The position numbers and the translations under genes were made by a program. Of a stretch of 46,466 nucleotides of DNA, positions 1-11,220 are shown one piece after another. This stretch comes from Deltaproteobacteria bacterium. Its GTDB lineage: Bacteria > Myxococcota > Myxococcia > Myxococcales > 40CM-4-68-19. Below the pieces are notes generated by a model. That model saw nothing but the letters and a program-made list of their open reading frames with translations, was not told the DNA's origin and made no database searches. Position 1 is the first letter of the stretch. Each line of letters begins with the position of its first letter. The stretch spans positions 1 to 46,466 of the forward strand of contig JANYKT010000003.1 of NCBI GenBank assembly GCA_025358085.1, given 5' to 3'.

Positions 1-1218
1 GAGCACGAGCCCTCCTACAAGCAGGAGGACCGGCTCCGCTACAACGCGCGGGACCTCGCGCTGGTGCGTGCCCAGCGGGCTCGCGCGGTCTGCGTGCTCG
101 GCAGCGCCACGCCTTCGCTCGAGACCTTGCGGCGCGCGCAAGAGGGGAAGCTCACCACGCTGCGGCTCCCCGAGCGCGTCGACGGTCGCGCGTTGCCGGG
201 CCTGACCATCGTCCGCAGGCCGGTGACCGATCGGCTCTTTACGACAGCCCTCACCACGGCGCTTCTGGAAACCCTTTCCCGCGGCGAGCAGTCCATCCTC
301 TTCCTCAACCGACGCGGCCACAGCCGCACGCTCTTGTGCAAGGCCTGCGGCGCCGCCGTGGGCTGCCCCAACTGCTCGGTTGCCCTGGTGCTGCACCGCG
401 TGCAGCGCGAGGAGCTGCGCTGCCATCTGTGCGGCCACCGCGAGCCGCCGCGCCTTGCCTGCGCCTCCTGCGGCGGACGCAAGCTGGTTGCGCTCGGCGG
501 CGGCACCGAGAAAGTGGAAGAGGAGCTGCGCGCACTGCTGCCGCTTGCACGGGTGGCGCGGCTCGACCGCGACGCGGCGGGCGGGCCCGGCGAGGCCGCG
601 GACATCCTCGTCCGCTTTGCGCGGCGCGAACTCGACGTCCTGGTGGGCACGCAGATGGTGGCCAAAGGGCACGACTTTCCCGGCGTCACGCTCGTGGGCG
701 TGCTGGACGCGGACGGGCCGCTGCACCTGCCGGACTTTCGCGCCGCCGAGCGCTGCGTGCAACTTCTGACGCAGGTGGCGGGCCGCGCCGGCAGGGGCAG
801 GCTGCCCGGTCGTGTGGTCGTGCAAGCCTTCCGCCCCGAAGAGCCGGCGATTTCTGCGTCGGGCGATTACGCCTCCTTCGCGGCAGCGGAGATGGAGCGG
901 CGCGCTGCGCTTGAGTTCCCGCCCTTCGTGCGCCTCGCGGCAGTGCGCCTGCAAGGCAACATCGAGGGGCGTGTGAAGGGAGCGGCCGAACGCCTTGCTT
1001 CCACGGCTCGCCGCCTGATCGAACAAGGACTTCCAGCGAGCGTGCTCGGACCCGCGCCGGCTCCGCTGGCCCGCTTGCGCGGCAAGCATCGCTACCAATT
1101 ATTGCTGCGGGCCCGCGACCATGGCCCGCTGCACCAGCTGGGTCGCGCCCTGACCGCGGCGCACGCAATGACCGGCGTCGAGCTCTCTGTCGACATCGAC
1201 CCCGCTGCGCTTTTGTAG
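1..1218 (+). CDS. priA: Primosomal protein N' (PriA helicase), 3' part
   Basis: This is the C-terminal part of the PriA replication-restart helicase, a superfamily 2 3'-5' DNA helicase that reloads the replisome at stalled forks. The frame is open from base 1, so the gene starts outside the window. Visible helicase motifs are the motif III region VLGSATPSLET near the start, ILFLNRRGHS, VLVGTQMVAKGHDFPG and QVAGRAGRG. Between them sits the PriA zinc-binding region: CKAC, CPNC, CHLC and CASC pairs, about bases 340-480. The end, with SVDIDP close to the terminus, is normal for the family. Peptide deformylase follows 84 bp downstream on the same strand. Family recognition is secure; only the 5' part is missing. 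Confidence 0.96.
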   Translation, partial: EHEPSYKQEDRLRYNARDLALVRAQRARAVCVLGSATPSLETLRRAQEGKLTTLRLPERVDGRALPGLTIVRRPVTDRLFTTALTTALLETLSRGEQSILFLNRRGHSRTLLCKACGAAVGCPNCSVALVLHRVQREELRCHLCGHREPPRLACASCGGRKLVALGGGTEKVEEELRALLPLARVARLDRDAAGGPGEAADILVRFARRELDVLVGTQMVAKGHDFPGVTLVGVLDADGPLHLPDFRAAERCVQLLTQVAGRAGRGRLPGRVVVQAFRPEEPAISASGDYASFAAAEMERRAALEFPPFVRLAAVRLQGNIEGRVKGAAERLASTARRLIEQGLPASVLGPAPAPLARLRGKHRYQLLLRARDHGPLHQLGRALTAAHAMTGVELSVDIDPAALL

Positions 1219-1302
1219 AATCCCCCGCCTCGCAGCGGAATCTTCCCTGCAAAGCTCGTGCGCGAGTAGTTATACTGCGCCCGGAGAGGAGCAAGCGAGC
1301 AC

Positions 1303-1866
1303 ATGGCCCTGCGTGAAATCCTGGTCTGGCCCGATCCCCGCCTGAAGCAAAAGGCGAAGGTCGTGGGCAACGTCGATGCCGCCGTCCGCAGGCTCTGCGA
1401 CGACATGGCCGAGAGCATGTACGAAGCCAATGGCGTCGGCCTCGCCGCCCCGCAGGTGGGCGTGCACCAGAACGTGATCGTCATGGACGTGCAGCAGCGT
1501 ACCGACAAGGAGGGCACGCGGCACAAGGGCGAAGGCCTGTTCTGGCTCATCGACCCGGTCCTCAAATTCGCCGAGAGCGAGTTCACTTACACGGAAGGCT
1601 GCCTTTCGATCCCGGACGAGTACGAGGATGTCACGCGCTTCGGGCACATCGTCTGCGAGTTCACCGGACGCGACGGCAAGCGGCGCGAGCTCGAAGCCGA
1701 AAACACGCTCTTGTCGGTCTGCGTGCAGCATGAGATGGACCACCTGCAGGGCAAGCTCTTCGTCGACCATTTGAGCGCGCTCAAGCGGGAGCTGATCAAG
1801 CGGCGGATGAAGAAGCTCAAGGCGCAGCGCGAAGCGGAGCGTAAGGGAGAGGCGACAGCATTGTAG
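1303..1866 (+). CDS. def: Peptide deformylase
   Basis: Removes the N-formyl group from the initiator methionine of nascent proteins at the ribosome; a metal-dependent cytosolic enzyme. All three family motifs are present in order: GVGLAAPQVG (about residues 45-54), EGCLSIP (about 98-104, with the metal-binding Cys) and HEMDH (about 143-147, two metal-binding His and the catalytic Glu). At 187 residues it has the usual length. The ATG is preceded by a purine-rich GGAGAGGAG about ten bases upstream, which supports this start. A TATACT hexamer at about 1271-1276 could be a -10 element, but I see no convincing -35. It lies just after priA, so the two may be co-transcribed. Confidence 0.96.
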   Translation: MALREILVWPDPRLKQKAKVVGNVDAAVRRLCDDMAESMYEANGVGLAAPQVGVHQNVIVMDVQQRTDKEGTRHKGEGLFWLIDPVLKFAESEFTYTEGCLSIPDEYEDVTRFGHIVCEFTGRDGKRRELEAENTLLSVCVQHEMDHLQGKLFVDHLSALKRELIKRRMKKLKAQREAERKGEATAL

Positions 1867-2037
1867 AGCCGGCGGCTCCGCTTCTGCCCGCGAGTCCTGT
1901 GCCGCTTGCGAACGCGGCCCTTTCAACTTCAGCGAATCCACGCGGGCTGCCGTCTCCGTAGACTTTGCACGGAGGAGACAGTCAGGAGGAGAGGGCCGCT
2001 TGCGTGGCGTTCACGCGCGGGATATGCGACGGCGAGA

Positions 2038-2622
2038 ATGCTTCTGCCTTTGCTGCTCGCCATTCTCGCCCGCGCCACTGCCGCCGCCGATGACACACTG
2101 TTTCGCCGTGTCGCTGCGCGCGACGCGCAGGCGCTGCGGATTCTGTATGACCGGTGCGCCGGCCTCGCCCTGGGCGTGGCGCTCCGGATCCTGCACAACC
2201 GGAGCGAGGCCGAGGACGTGGTGCAAGAAACCTTTCTGGAATCGTGGAAACGAGCGGAGACCTTCGACGGGCAGCGCGGCAGCGCCACGGCCTTCGTGCT
2301 GTCCATCGCGCGAAGCCGCGCGCTCGACCGCTTGCGCTCCCGGGTCACCTCGGACAAGGCCCTCGCCTCCCTCGGACGCGAGGCCGAGGCATCGGTTCCG
2401 CTGCCCATCGAGACCGCCGAGCACCGGCAGGACCGCGAGCGCATCCAGGCCGCGCTTTTGACCCTTCCTCCCGAGCAACGCCAGGTGCTGGAGCTCGCCT
2501 ATTTTGAAGGGCTCACCCAGCGCGAGATCGCCGACCGCCTTTCAGATCCGCTCGGCACCGTCAAGACGCGCGCGCGGCTGGCGCTCGAGAAACTTTCTGC
2601 CCTCCTCGGGGAAGCGCAATGA
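2038..2622 (+). CDS. ECF-family RNA polymerase sigma factor
   Basis: A two-domain sigma-70 family factor of the ECF type that would redirect RNA polymerase to a stress regulon. Region 2 is seen around LYDRCAGLALGVALRILHN followed by SEAEDVVQETFLESW. Region 4 is PPEQRQVLELAYFEGLTQRE with the helix-turn-helix DRLSDPLGTVKTRARLALEK. It overlaps the following anti-sigma gene by ATGA, the normal arrangement for such a pair. The start is doubtful. From the ATG at 2038 the first 19 residues (MLLPLLLAILARATAAADD) look like a secretion signal, which is strange for a sigma factor. No good ribosome binding site is visible, and the frame stays open upstream to a TTG at 1906. The sigma domains themselves begin at about residue 20. 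Confidence 0.9.
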   Translation: MLLPLLLAILARATAAADDTLFRRVAARDAQALRILYDRCAGLALGVALRILHNRSEAEDVVQETFLESWKRAETFDGQRGSATAFVLSIARSRALDRLRSRVTSDKALASLGREAEASVPLPIETAEHRQDRERIQAALLTLPPEQRQVLELAYFEGLTQREIADRLSDPLGTVKTRARLALEKLSALLGEAQ

Positions 2623-3497
2623 CCTGCGCCGAGTTCCAGGAGTCCGCCGGTCTGATGGCCGTGGGCGCCCTCTCAACGGAGGAAATGTCGCTGGCCGAGG
2701 CGCACCTCGCCGAGCCACGACACAGCGGCTGCCTGGCGGCGCTGCGGCGCGCCGCTGACGGCGTCGAGGTGCTCGCGCGGTCGCTTTCGCCAGCGCGGCT
2801 CGACGAACGTGTCTGGCGGGGCATCGAATCGCAACTCGCAGGACCTCCGCCTGTGAAACGCGCGCGACGCGCGGCACCGCCGTGGCGTGAGCGGATCGCC
2901 TGGAGCGCGGCCGCCGCGGCCGTGGTGCTCCTGCTCGCGAATCTGGCTGCGCGTTCTCACGACAACCGTCGCTTTGCGGAGCAGACCGCCACCGCAACGC
3001 AGGAGCGGGCGACCGCGACAGGGACGCTGGAGAGAGAGCGCGCCACCGCGACGGCCGTCGCAACGCGTCTCGAGAAGGAGCGCGAGAGCTGCGCGCGAGA
3101 CCTGCTGGCCGTGCGTGACGATGCGGACAGACAACGCTTCGCGCTGGAGCTGCTGCAGACGCCCGCCACCCTGGTGGTCTCGCTCGCGCCCCCCAAGGGT
3201 GGAAAGCCCGGTGCGCGTGCCCTGCTGAATCTCGAGCAGCGAAAGGGCGTTTTGCTGTCGGTCGCCCTCGCGCCGCAAGCGGGGAAAGACTACGAGCTCT
3301 GGATCATCCGCGGCGACAAGAAGCTGTCTGCCGGGCTCCTTCGCGCGGGTCCATCGGGGGGGGTTCTCGCATCGATCGATTCGGGGCTGTTCGCGAGCGG
3401 AAGGCCCGATGCCGTGGCGGTCACCCTGGAGAAAACCGGTGGCGCGCCGCAACCGACTGGCCCTATCTTGCTGGTCGGCGCACTTCCCAAATCCTGA
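2619..3497 (+). CDS. Anti-sigma factor, RskA-like, membrane-anchored
   Basis: Probably holds the preceding ECF sigma factor inactive at the inner membrane. The N-terminal cytosolic part (residues 1-45) resembles a zinc-type anti-sigma domain. However, the usual His-x3-Cys-x2-Cys is reduced to HLAEPRHSGC, with one Cys where two are expected. One membrane segment follows (about residues 92-108, AAAAAVVLLLANLAARS). Next comes a Thr/Ala/Glu-rich, probably coiled-coil stretch with imperfect repeats of the type ERATAT (about 120-160). The last 110 residues match the extracytoplasmic anti-sigma-K (RskA) C-terminal domain, for example YELWIIRGDKK and VAVTLEKTGGAPQPTGPI. The gene starts inside the sigma stop codon (ATGA), implying translational coupling. 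Confidence 0.85.
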   Translation: MTCAEFQESAGLMAVGALSTEEMSLAEAHLAEPRHSGCLAALRRAADGVEVLARSLSPARLDERVWRGIESQLAGPPPVKRARRAAPPWRERIAWSAAAAAVVLLLANLAARSHDNRRFAEQTATATQERATATGTLERERATATAVATRLEKERESCARDLLAVRDDADRQRFALELLQTPATLVVSLAPPKGGKPGARALLNLEQRKGVLLSVALAPQAGKDYELWIIRGDKKLSAGLLRAGPSGGVLASIDSGLFASGRPDAVAVTLEKTGGAPQPTGPILLVGALPKS

Positions 3498-3583
3498 TCA
3501 CCGAGGCTTCTCCATGTTTCCTGGCGTGACCGGACCACAAATCGCGGCGTCGGTGTCTTTCACCGTCCCGCAATGACCCTGCC

Positions 3584-4108
3584 GTGATCGCGCTCCTTGC
3601 CTCGCTGCTGCTGGCAACGCTGACTCTGGATTTGCGCGAGGGATCGCTCACGTACACGCTGGTGCACAAGCTCCACGAGGTCCAGGGCGTGACGCACGCG
3701 CTCGAGGGGCGCGCGCAGGTGCAGCCCGATGGCATCGGCCGCGTACAGGTGCGCGCGAAAGTCGCGACCTTCGACAGCGGCAACTCGAACCGCGACGAGC
3801 ACATGCGCGAGGTCACCCATGAAGCGGCGCACCCGTACGCGACGGTCAAGGGCACGCTCTCCGGTCTCGCCTTCCCGCTCAAGTCGCCCGCCGAGGTAAC
3901 CCTGCATGCAACAGTCGAGCTGAACGGCGTCAAGCAAGCGGCGGAGATCCCGATCAAGCTCACGCCGGAGGGGGCGCGAGTGCGAGCGAAATTTGCCGTC
4001 TCGCTCAGCCTCGACGCCTTCCAGATCGACAGGCCCGAGCTGCTCTTCGTCAAGGTGGACGACCGCGTGTTGCTGAGCGGAGAGCTCTTGTTCGAGGAGG
4101 CAAAGTGA
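3584..4108 (+). CDS. YceI-family periplasmic protein
   Basis: A 174-residue secreted protein of the YceI/lipocalin-like family, which binds isoprenoid or other amphipathic molecules in the periplasm. It starts at GTG with a short signal peptide (MIALLASLLLATLTL). Family features are the early SLTYTLVHKLHEVQG strand, KVATFDSGNSNRDEHM (cf. family FDSGNxxRDxHM), and a repeated beta-strand pattern ending FAVSLSLDAFQIDRPELL. The next gene may encode a cytochrome b561-like protein. YceI genes are classically paired with b561 genes (yceI-yceJ in E. coli), which supports both calls. Confidence 0.8.
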   Translation: MIALLASLLLATLTLDLREGSLTYTLVHKLHEVQGVTHALEGRAQVQPDGIGRVQVRAKVATFDSGNSNRDEHMREVTHEAAHPYATVKGTLSGLAFPLKSPAEVTLHATVELNGVKQAAEIPIKLTPEGARVRAKFAVSLSLDAFQIDRPELLFVKVDDRVLLSGELLFEEAK

Positions 4109-4265
4109 GGTGTTCTGCGCCGCCGTCCTGCTCTGCGCCGCTTGCCTCGGGAGGCCTCCGCCCGCCGAGTCCGTCACCGACTCCGAGTGGAGCAGCGCGA
4201 ACATGTGCCACTCGGTGTACAGCAGACTCGACCTTTCCGGCGACCAGTGGTCCACAGCACAACTG

Positions 4266-4997
4266 ATGCGCGCCCTCTGCACAGTGCTGCTTATCCTCGC
4301 TCCTCTCGCCGCGCGGGCTCAGGGGACTTCGGCTCAGGGGACTCTCGCGCAGCAAGCCGCGTCCCAGCCGCCTCCCACGCCGCCGTCGCTCGTGCCGCCC
4401 ACCCAGAAACCGGCGCGAGTTTCGCCCGCCGGCGCTCCGCCGGCCAAGACGCCCCCGCCGTCTGCCGACGCGCAAAGCCCCTCCTCCCCGTCGGACGACT
4501 TCGACCTGCTTCCGAAAGAGAAGCTCGTCGATTCAGCGCGAGTCGCCGAGATCGAGCGGAAGGCGACGCTTCGCCGGAGCATGCTGCAGCTGCACCAGCT
4601 CGGTGGCTTCTTGACGCTCGGCGCACTCTCGGTGACGGTCATCAGCGGCCAGCTCAACTACCACGACAAATATGGAGGCGGTGGGGACACCGGGCGGTAC
4701 CGAAGCTTGCACCAGATCTCGGCCTACGGCAGCGCGGCCATCTTCGCCGCGACCGGCCTGCTCGCCGTCCTCGCCCCGAATACGAGCGACAAGCCGGTGC
4801 GGCTCGATACCGCAACGCTGCATAAGATTCTCGTCTCCATCGCCACCGCGGCCATGCTGTCGGAGGTGGTACTGGGCCCGCTTACCAGCGGAGCCGAAGG
4901 CAGCCTGCGCCAGCGCGACCTGGCGCTCGCGCACCAGATCATTGGTTACACCGCGCTCGCTACCACGGCGGCTGGTTTCCTGGTGCTGACCTTCTAG
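4266..4997 (+). CDS. Four-helix membrane protein, candidate di-heme cytochrome b561-like
   Basis: No confident family match by eye, but the layout is telling. From ATG 4266 there is a signal peptide (residues 1-19). A Pro/Ala-rich linker (20-75), a charged helix and four membrane helices follow. Each helix opens with a histidine: LHQLGG (H110), LHQISAY (H149), LHKILV (H186) and AHQIIGY (H223). Because helices alternate direction, H110/H186 fall on one membrane face and H149/H223 on the other. That is the two-heme geometry of the b561 core. The upstream YceI gene supports a redox or quinone-linked role. A GTG at 4110 is also in frame and follows a strong GAGGAGG sequence. Using it would add 52 residues with a cysteine-rich hydrophobic start, so the true start is open. 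Confidence 0.6.
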   Translation: MRALCTVLLILAPLAARAQGTSAQGTLAQQAASQPPPTPPSLVPPTQKPARVSPAGAPPAKTPPPSADAQSPSSPSDDFDLLPKEKLVDSARVAEIERKATLRRSMLQLHQLGGFLTLGALSVTVISGQLNYHDKYGGGGDTGRYRSLHQISAYGSAAIFAATGLLAVLAPNTSDKPVRLDTATLHKILVSIATAAMLSEVVLGPLTSGAEGSLRQRDLALAHQIIGYTALATTAAGFLVLTF

Positions 4998-5115
4998 CGA
5001 TGGCAACGTCATCCAGCGGCCCGCGGTGGTTTCGCTCGCAACTCATCCGGTGACCGCGCGTGGCGACGGGACCATCCCCTTGCCGACGCCCTGAAGCTGC
5101 GCGACAACCTATGGA

Positions 5116-5406
5116 ATGAGCGAGCACCGCAGCGAGTCCGAACGCGCCTGTCTTGCCCGGCTGCAAGAGATGGACGATGCGTTGGCGCGCATGGAAGACG
5201 AGCTGCCGGACGACATGTTGCCGCTCGGCGCGGAGGCCCGCACACGGGTCGGCTTCTGGCTGCAGCGCATTGCCGGAGGCGGCGCCGATCTCTCGCAACT
5301 CGTGGAAGCCATGCGCGATATCTCCGGCATGATGGACTCGCTCACGGCGCGCCTGCTGCTGGTGCCCTGGGACGGACACACGGGTGCAGGCAAGCTGAAG
5401 AGCTGA
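5116..5406 (+). CDS. Small uncharacterised protein
   Basis: A 96-residue acidic, mostly helical soluble protein that I do not recognise. It begins MSEHRSESERACLARLQEMDD and contains helix-forming segments around ALARMEDELPDDMLP and LSQLVEAMRDISGMM. No signal peptide, membrane segment or metal motif is visible. Its stop is immediately followed by the ATG of the methyltransferase gene (TGAATG), so the two are almost certainly one transcript and possibly translationally coupled. A helper role for the methyltransferase is plausible but is inference only. Confidence 0.65.
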   Translation: MSEHRSESERACLARLQEMDDALARMEDELPDDMLPLGAEARTRVGFWLQRIAGGGADLSQLVEAMRDISGMMDSLTARLLLVPWDGHTGAGKLKS

Positions 5407-6309
5407 ATGGAAGACCCCACCCGAGCTCATCATCGTGCGGACCAGCTCTCGGCGCGGCAGCGGTTCGACGAAGTCGAATGCACCATTTCGCACCTCTTCC
5501 GGTGGCCCCACCCAGCGCTCGGAGGCCGCCGCTACGGGGAAGCGCTGCTTCAAAGCCTCGCGTCGCGCGGCATCGGCCCGGGAACGAGCGGCGTCATCGA
5601 GATCGGCGGCGGAGCCGGCCACCTCGCCGAGGCCGCCTTCCGCGGGGAGGCCGGGCCATTCACGCGCGCCCGCTGGACCTCGCTCGACCTCTCGCCGGCG
5701 CTGCTCGCCGCGCAGCGCCTGCGCCTTTCCGGGCACGCGGGCTGGAACGGCCTTCGCGGCGACGCCCTCGACTTGCCGCTGCGCCCGTATTCCGTCGACG
5801 GACTCGTGCTCGCCAATGAAGTGATCGCGGATTTGCCAGTCGTCGAGGGCCGCAACACAGGCGCGGTGCGCTTCGTGAACCAGCTCTCTCGCGTACTCGC
5901 CCGGGGCGGCGCCGCGGTGCTGACCGAATTCGGCGGCGACTTCGAGCCGGGCCCGGTGCGCCTCTACACCACATCCGGCAAAGGCGAGCACACCGAGTGG
6001 TCGATCGACTTCCGCACCCTTCGCGCGGCGGCCAGCGAAAATGGACTTGAGGCTGAGGAGCTGCCTTTGCACGAGCTGCTCGGGGTCGACCTGCGGATGC
6101 GCTGCGCCAGCTACACCGACCTGTGGCGGCTGCGACGCTTCACCCGCTGCGAGGTGTTCGCCGCACCGGCCGACGAAGTCCGCCGACGGTACCCGCTTCT
6201 GTCCCGATTCCTCGACCTGCCAGAATTGGGCTCGCCGCGCTGGCCCGATGCGTCGGCGCAAAGGGGATTTGCGCAACTTTTTCGCGCGCTCATCCTCCGC
6301 AAGCCCTGA
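5407..6309 (+). CDS. Class I SAM-dependent methyltransferase
   Basis: A 300-residue Rossmann-fold methyltransferase. Motif I, the SAM-binding glycine loop, is VIEIGGGAGHLAEAAF (about residues 60-75). Motif II follows at WTSLDLSPALLAAQRL with the acidic ribose-binding residue. The motif III region is RGDALDLPLRPYSVDGLVLANEVIADLP. A later LARGGAAVLTEFGGD resembles motif V/VI. The N-terminal 50 residues and the last 80 are not recognised and may carry substrate specificity. The substrate cannot be told from sequence. It follows the small gene at 5116 without a gap. Confidence 0.8.
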   Translation: MEDPTRAHHRADQLSARQRFDEVECTISHLFRWPHPALGGRRYGEALLQSLASRGIGPGTSGVIEIGGGAGHLAEAAFRGEAGPFTRARWTSLDLSPALLAAQRLRLSGHAGWNGLRGDALDLPLRPYSVDGLVLANEVIADLPVVEGRNTGAVRFVNQLSRVLARGGAAVLTEFGGDFEPGPVRLYTTSGKGEHTEWSIDFRTLRAAASENGLEAEELPLHELLGVDLRMRCASYTDLWRLRRFTRCEVFAAPADEVRRRYPLLSRFLDLPELGSPRWPDASAQRGFAQLFRALILRKP

Positions 6310-6390
6310 GCTGCGTGGCCGGAGGGCGTGTTTGTTGGCTCTCTCTTCCTTGCTTGGGTACCGTAAAGAAGTCCCTTCCACGGAGCCGAC

Positions 6391-7929
6391 ATGTCCTATC
6401 GCCTGACTCTTTTCCTTTTGTCGCTCGCAGCCCTGAACCCTGCAAGCGCGCAGGAGGACCCGCCTCCGCCTCCGAGCGGAACCGCGGGAGTCGGCGGACA
6501 GAATCAGCCGGCACAGGGACCGGGGCAGGCCTTCAGCGATCCGTCGCAGCTCTTCAGCGGCAGGTCGGGCGCGTTCTTCGGCCTCGGATTCACCAGCATC
6601 AGCGGTGAAGGCCTCTACGCCACCACGACCGTCAACACCGACTTCAACCTGGGCCCGGTCGGCCTCGGCCTCGCCCTCCCGCTCAATCTATTGGTCTGGA
6701 ACAACGACAAATGCTGTGGCGACGACCCCGACCTCGAAGGCAACCACCCGCACTCGCGCGAGTACAAGGCTTACAGCGGCATCCTGCGCAAGCGCGACTG
6801 GAACCAGTGGCAAGACTATGCGCGGCTCATTCGCTACGTGCGCTATGGCCACAAACGCGATCCGCTCTACGTGCTGGCCGGGCAGATGTGGGGCGCCAGC
6901 ATCGGGCACGGCACGCTGCTGAATCGCTACTCCAACTCGCTCAGCATCGACCATCCCAAGTTCGGCCTCGCGGTCGACCTCAACTCCACTTTTGTCGGCG
7001 TCGAGACCATCACCGACAACGTCACCGCCCCCACGATCCTGGGTGGCCGCGCTTATGTCCGGCCCTTTGGCGAGACGCCTGTCCTGCGCGGCCTCGCCTT
7101 CGGCGCGAGCCTGATCAGCGACCGCACCGCGCCGCGCAGCCTCGCCTATGTCACCAGTGCCGACGGCACGTCGACCTCGCTCAAGCAAGATACGAGCACT
7201 GGTTCCGTGATCGTCGACAACTACGACGCCATGTTCGCCGCCGGCGTGGACGTCGAATATGAGGTGCTTCGCAATTCGCTGATTCAACTCATCCCTTATG
7301 TGGATGGAAATCGCCTGCTCGGCGCAGGCAATGGCCTCCATGTCGGCGTGCTCACGAATCTGTTTCTGCCGGTGCCAATCATCGCTGTCGATATCCAGAG
7401 CCGATTCGAATACCGCTTCATGCAGCCCGGCTACATCCCGGAATACTTCGACCAGACCTATGACCTGGGCCGCATCCAGTACGCGATCAATCCGAACGAC
7501 GGCAGCAAACCGGTTTACTTGCCCAAGTACGCTGCTGCACAAATGGCCAAAGTCGCGGGCGGAAAACCGCGCAAGGGATATTACGGCGAGGTTTCTTTTG
7601 GCTTCGGCGGCTTCGTCCAGGTGGGTGGCCTTTACCAGGACTACGAGGGCGACCCGAACGGCGCCTCGCTCGGCCTCTTCGCCACGCTGCCCAAGTTCGA
7701 GCTGATCAAGCTTTCCGCTTATTACCTGCGCAAGAACATGGCCGGCATTTCCGATGCCTTCCATATCGACGAGCGCTCGCTTCTCGCCGCCTCGGCTGCC
7801 TACGAGCTGTTCGGGCCGCTTTACTTGCGCATCGATTACAAGCGCCAGTGGCAGTTGCGCCCCGGCGACAGCCAGATCAAGGCCATCGACAGCGTCAGCG
7901 CAGGGCTCGCGACCTTCCTGCCGTTCTAG
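6391..7929 (+). CDS. Putative outer-membrane beta-barrel protein
   Basis: A 512-residue exported protein. It has a signal peptide (MSYRLTLFLLSLAALNPASA) and a short Pro/Gly-rich spacer (EDPPPPPSGTAG). A long region of alternating hydrophobic/polar residues with aromatic girdles follows, typical of amphipathic beta strands. It ends with a C-terminal phenylalanine (ATFLPF), the usual terminal signature for BAM-dependent insertion of outer-membrane barrels. A CCGD motif near residue 109 is unusual for a barrel. I do not recognise a named porin family. The gene stands in its own transcriptional slot between the methyltransferase (82 bp gap) and alaS (48 bp gap). A transport or structural role is inferred, not shown. 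Confidence 0.7.
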   Translation: MSYRLTLFLLSLAALNPASAQEDPPPPPSGTAGVGGQNQPAQGPGQAFSDPSQLFSGRSGAFFGLGFTSISGEGLYATTTVNTDFNLGPVGLGLALPLNLLVWNNDKCCGDDPDLEGNHPHSREYKAYSGILRKRDWNQWQDYARLIRYVRYGHKRDPLYVLAGQMWGASIGHGTLLNRYSNSLSIDHPKFGLAVDLNSTFVGVETITDNVTAPTILGGRAYVRPFGETPVLRGLAFGASLISDRTAPRSLAYVTSADGTSTSLKQDTSTGSVIVDNYDAMFAAGVDVEYEVLRNSLIQLIPYVDGNRLLGAGNGLHVGVLTNLFLPVPIIAVDIQSRFEYRFMQPGYIPEYFDQTYDLGRIQYAINPNDGSKPVYLPKYAAAQMAKVAGGKPRKGYYGEVSFGFGGFVQVGGLYQDYEGDPNGASLGLFATLPKFELIKLSAYYLRKNMAGISDAFHIDERSLLAASAAYELFGPLYLRIDYKRQWQLRPGDSQIKAIDSVSAGLATFLPF

Positions 7930-7977
7930 GGCTTCGGCAGTGACATTGAGGAGGAGTTTCCTTATCTTCCGCCCCCC

Positions 7978-10644
<2,667 letters not shown>

Positions 10645-10675
10645 CTCCAACACGGTAGCGACGGTGGCCGCGCCC

Positions 10676-10693
10676 GCTGGCGACCCCGCCGGC
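10676..10693. terminator. Possible hairpin between convergent alaS and DUF167 genes
   Basis: A 7-bp GC-rich stem (GCTGGCG paired with CGCCGGC, one G-U) with a 4-nt loop lies in the 74-bp gap between two converging genes. No T-run follows on either strand, so this is at best a weak or factor-assisted terminator. In GC-rich DNA such a stem can arise by chance. Confidence 0.3.
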
Positions 10694-10718
10694 GAGCCCA
10701 CCGCAGGACGGCGCCCGC

Positions 10719-11030
10719 TTACCCTAGCCAGGGCACTCCCCACTCGCGCAAGCGTTGCTCCACGAGCGCGCGGTCCGGCTGCTCGATGCGCACGCGCTTG
10801 TGCCTGCTGGTCTCGCCGCTGACTAGAACGCATCGCCGCCTGGGCACTTGCAATGCAGCGGCCACGAAGTCGAGCAGCGCTTCATTGGCCGCGCCTTCGA
10901 CCGGCCGCGCCTGCAACCGGATCTTCAGCGCCCCGCCGTGAACGCCTTGCGGTTCCGTGCGTTTCGCTCCCGGCTGCGCGTGAATCCGCAGCTCGAGATC
11001 GGCGCCCTTCCAGCGGTAAGGCTCTTCCAT
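10719..11030 (-). CDS. DUF167 / YggU family protein
   Basis: A 103-residue protein of the widespread DUF167 (YggU) family, whose function is unknown. Recognisable family features are LELRIHAQPGAKRTE near the start, the central LKIRLQARPVEGAANEALLDFVA, and VLVSGETSRHKRVRIE near the end. The start ATG is at 11030. It converges with alaS and diverges from the subtilase gene, which lies 190 bp away. That 190-bp gap keeps an open frame with the subtilase but shows no clear promoter. Confidence 0.9.
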   Translation of the reverse strand: MEEPYRWKGADLELRIHAQPGAKRTEPQGVHGGALKIRLQARPVEGAANEALLDFVAAALQVPRRRCVLVSGETSRHKRVRIEQPDRALVEQRLREWGVPWLG

Positions 11031-11220
11031 AGTCGCGCGCGCGATCCTTCGGATGCCTCGAGGTGAAGGATCCCAAAACGAGATCCACGGCGCCCAGAAC
11101 GAGACCTTGCGGTACCAGAATCGGACCCCTTCGACAGCTGCCGCCTCTGAGCGCGCGACGGCACGGGCGCTGCAATCGTCCCCCGCGGCCGCACCAGGCC
11201 GTCATTTTCGGGGGACAGCG

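Noticed and set aside
1953-1974. Hairpin CTCCGT / ACGGAG upstream of the sigma factor gene
   Set aside because: Six base pairs with a 9-nt loop; easily expected by chance in GC-rich DNA, and no T-run or recognised operator pattern accompanies it.
4110-4265. In-frame GTG start with strong GAGGAGG for the b561-like protein
   Set aside because: It would add 52 residues of unlikely sequence and place the proper signal peptide internally. It was not adopted but is noted as an open alternative because its ribosome site is better than that of ATG 4266.
10645-10718. Possible tRNA or small RNA in the alaS-DUF167 gap
   Set aside because: Only a 7-bp hairpin is present; no cloverleaf, T-loop or acceptor pairing can be drawn.
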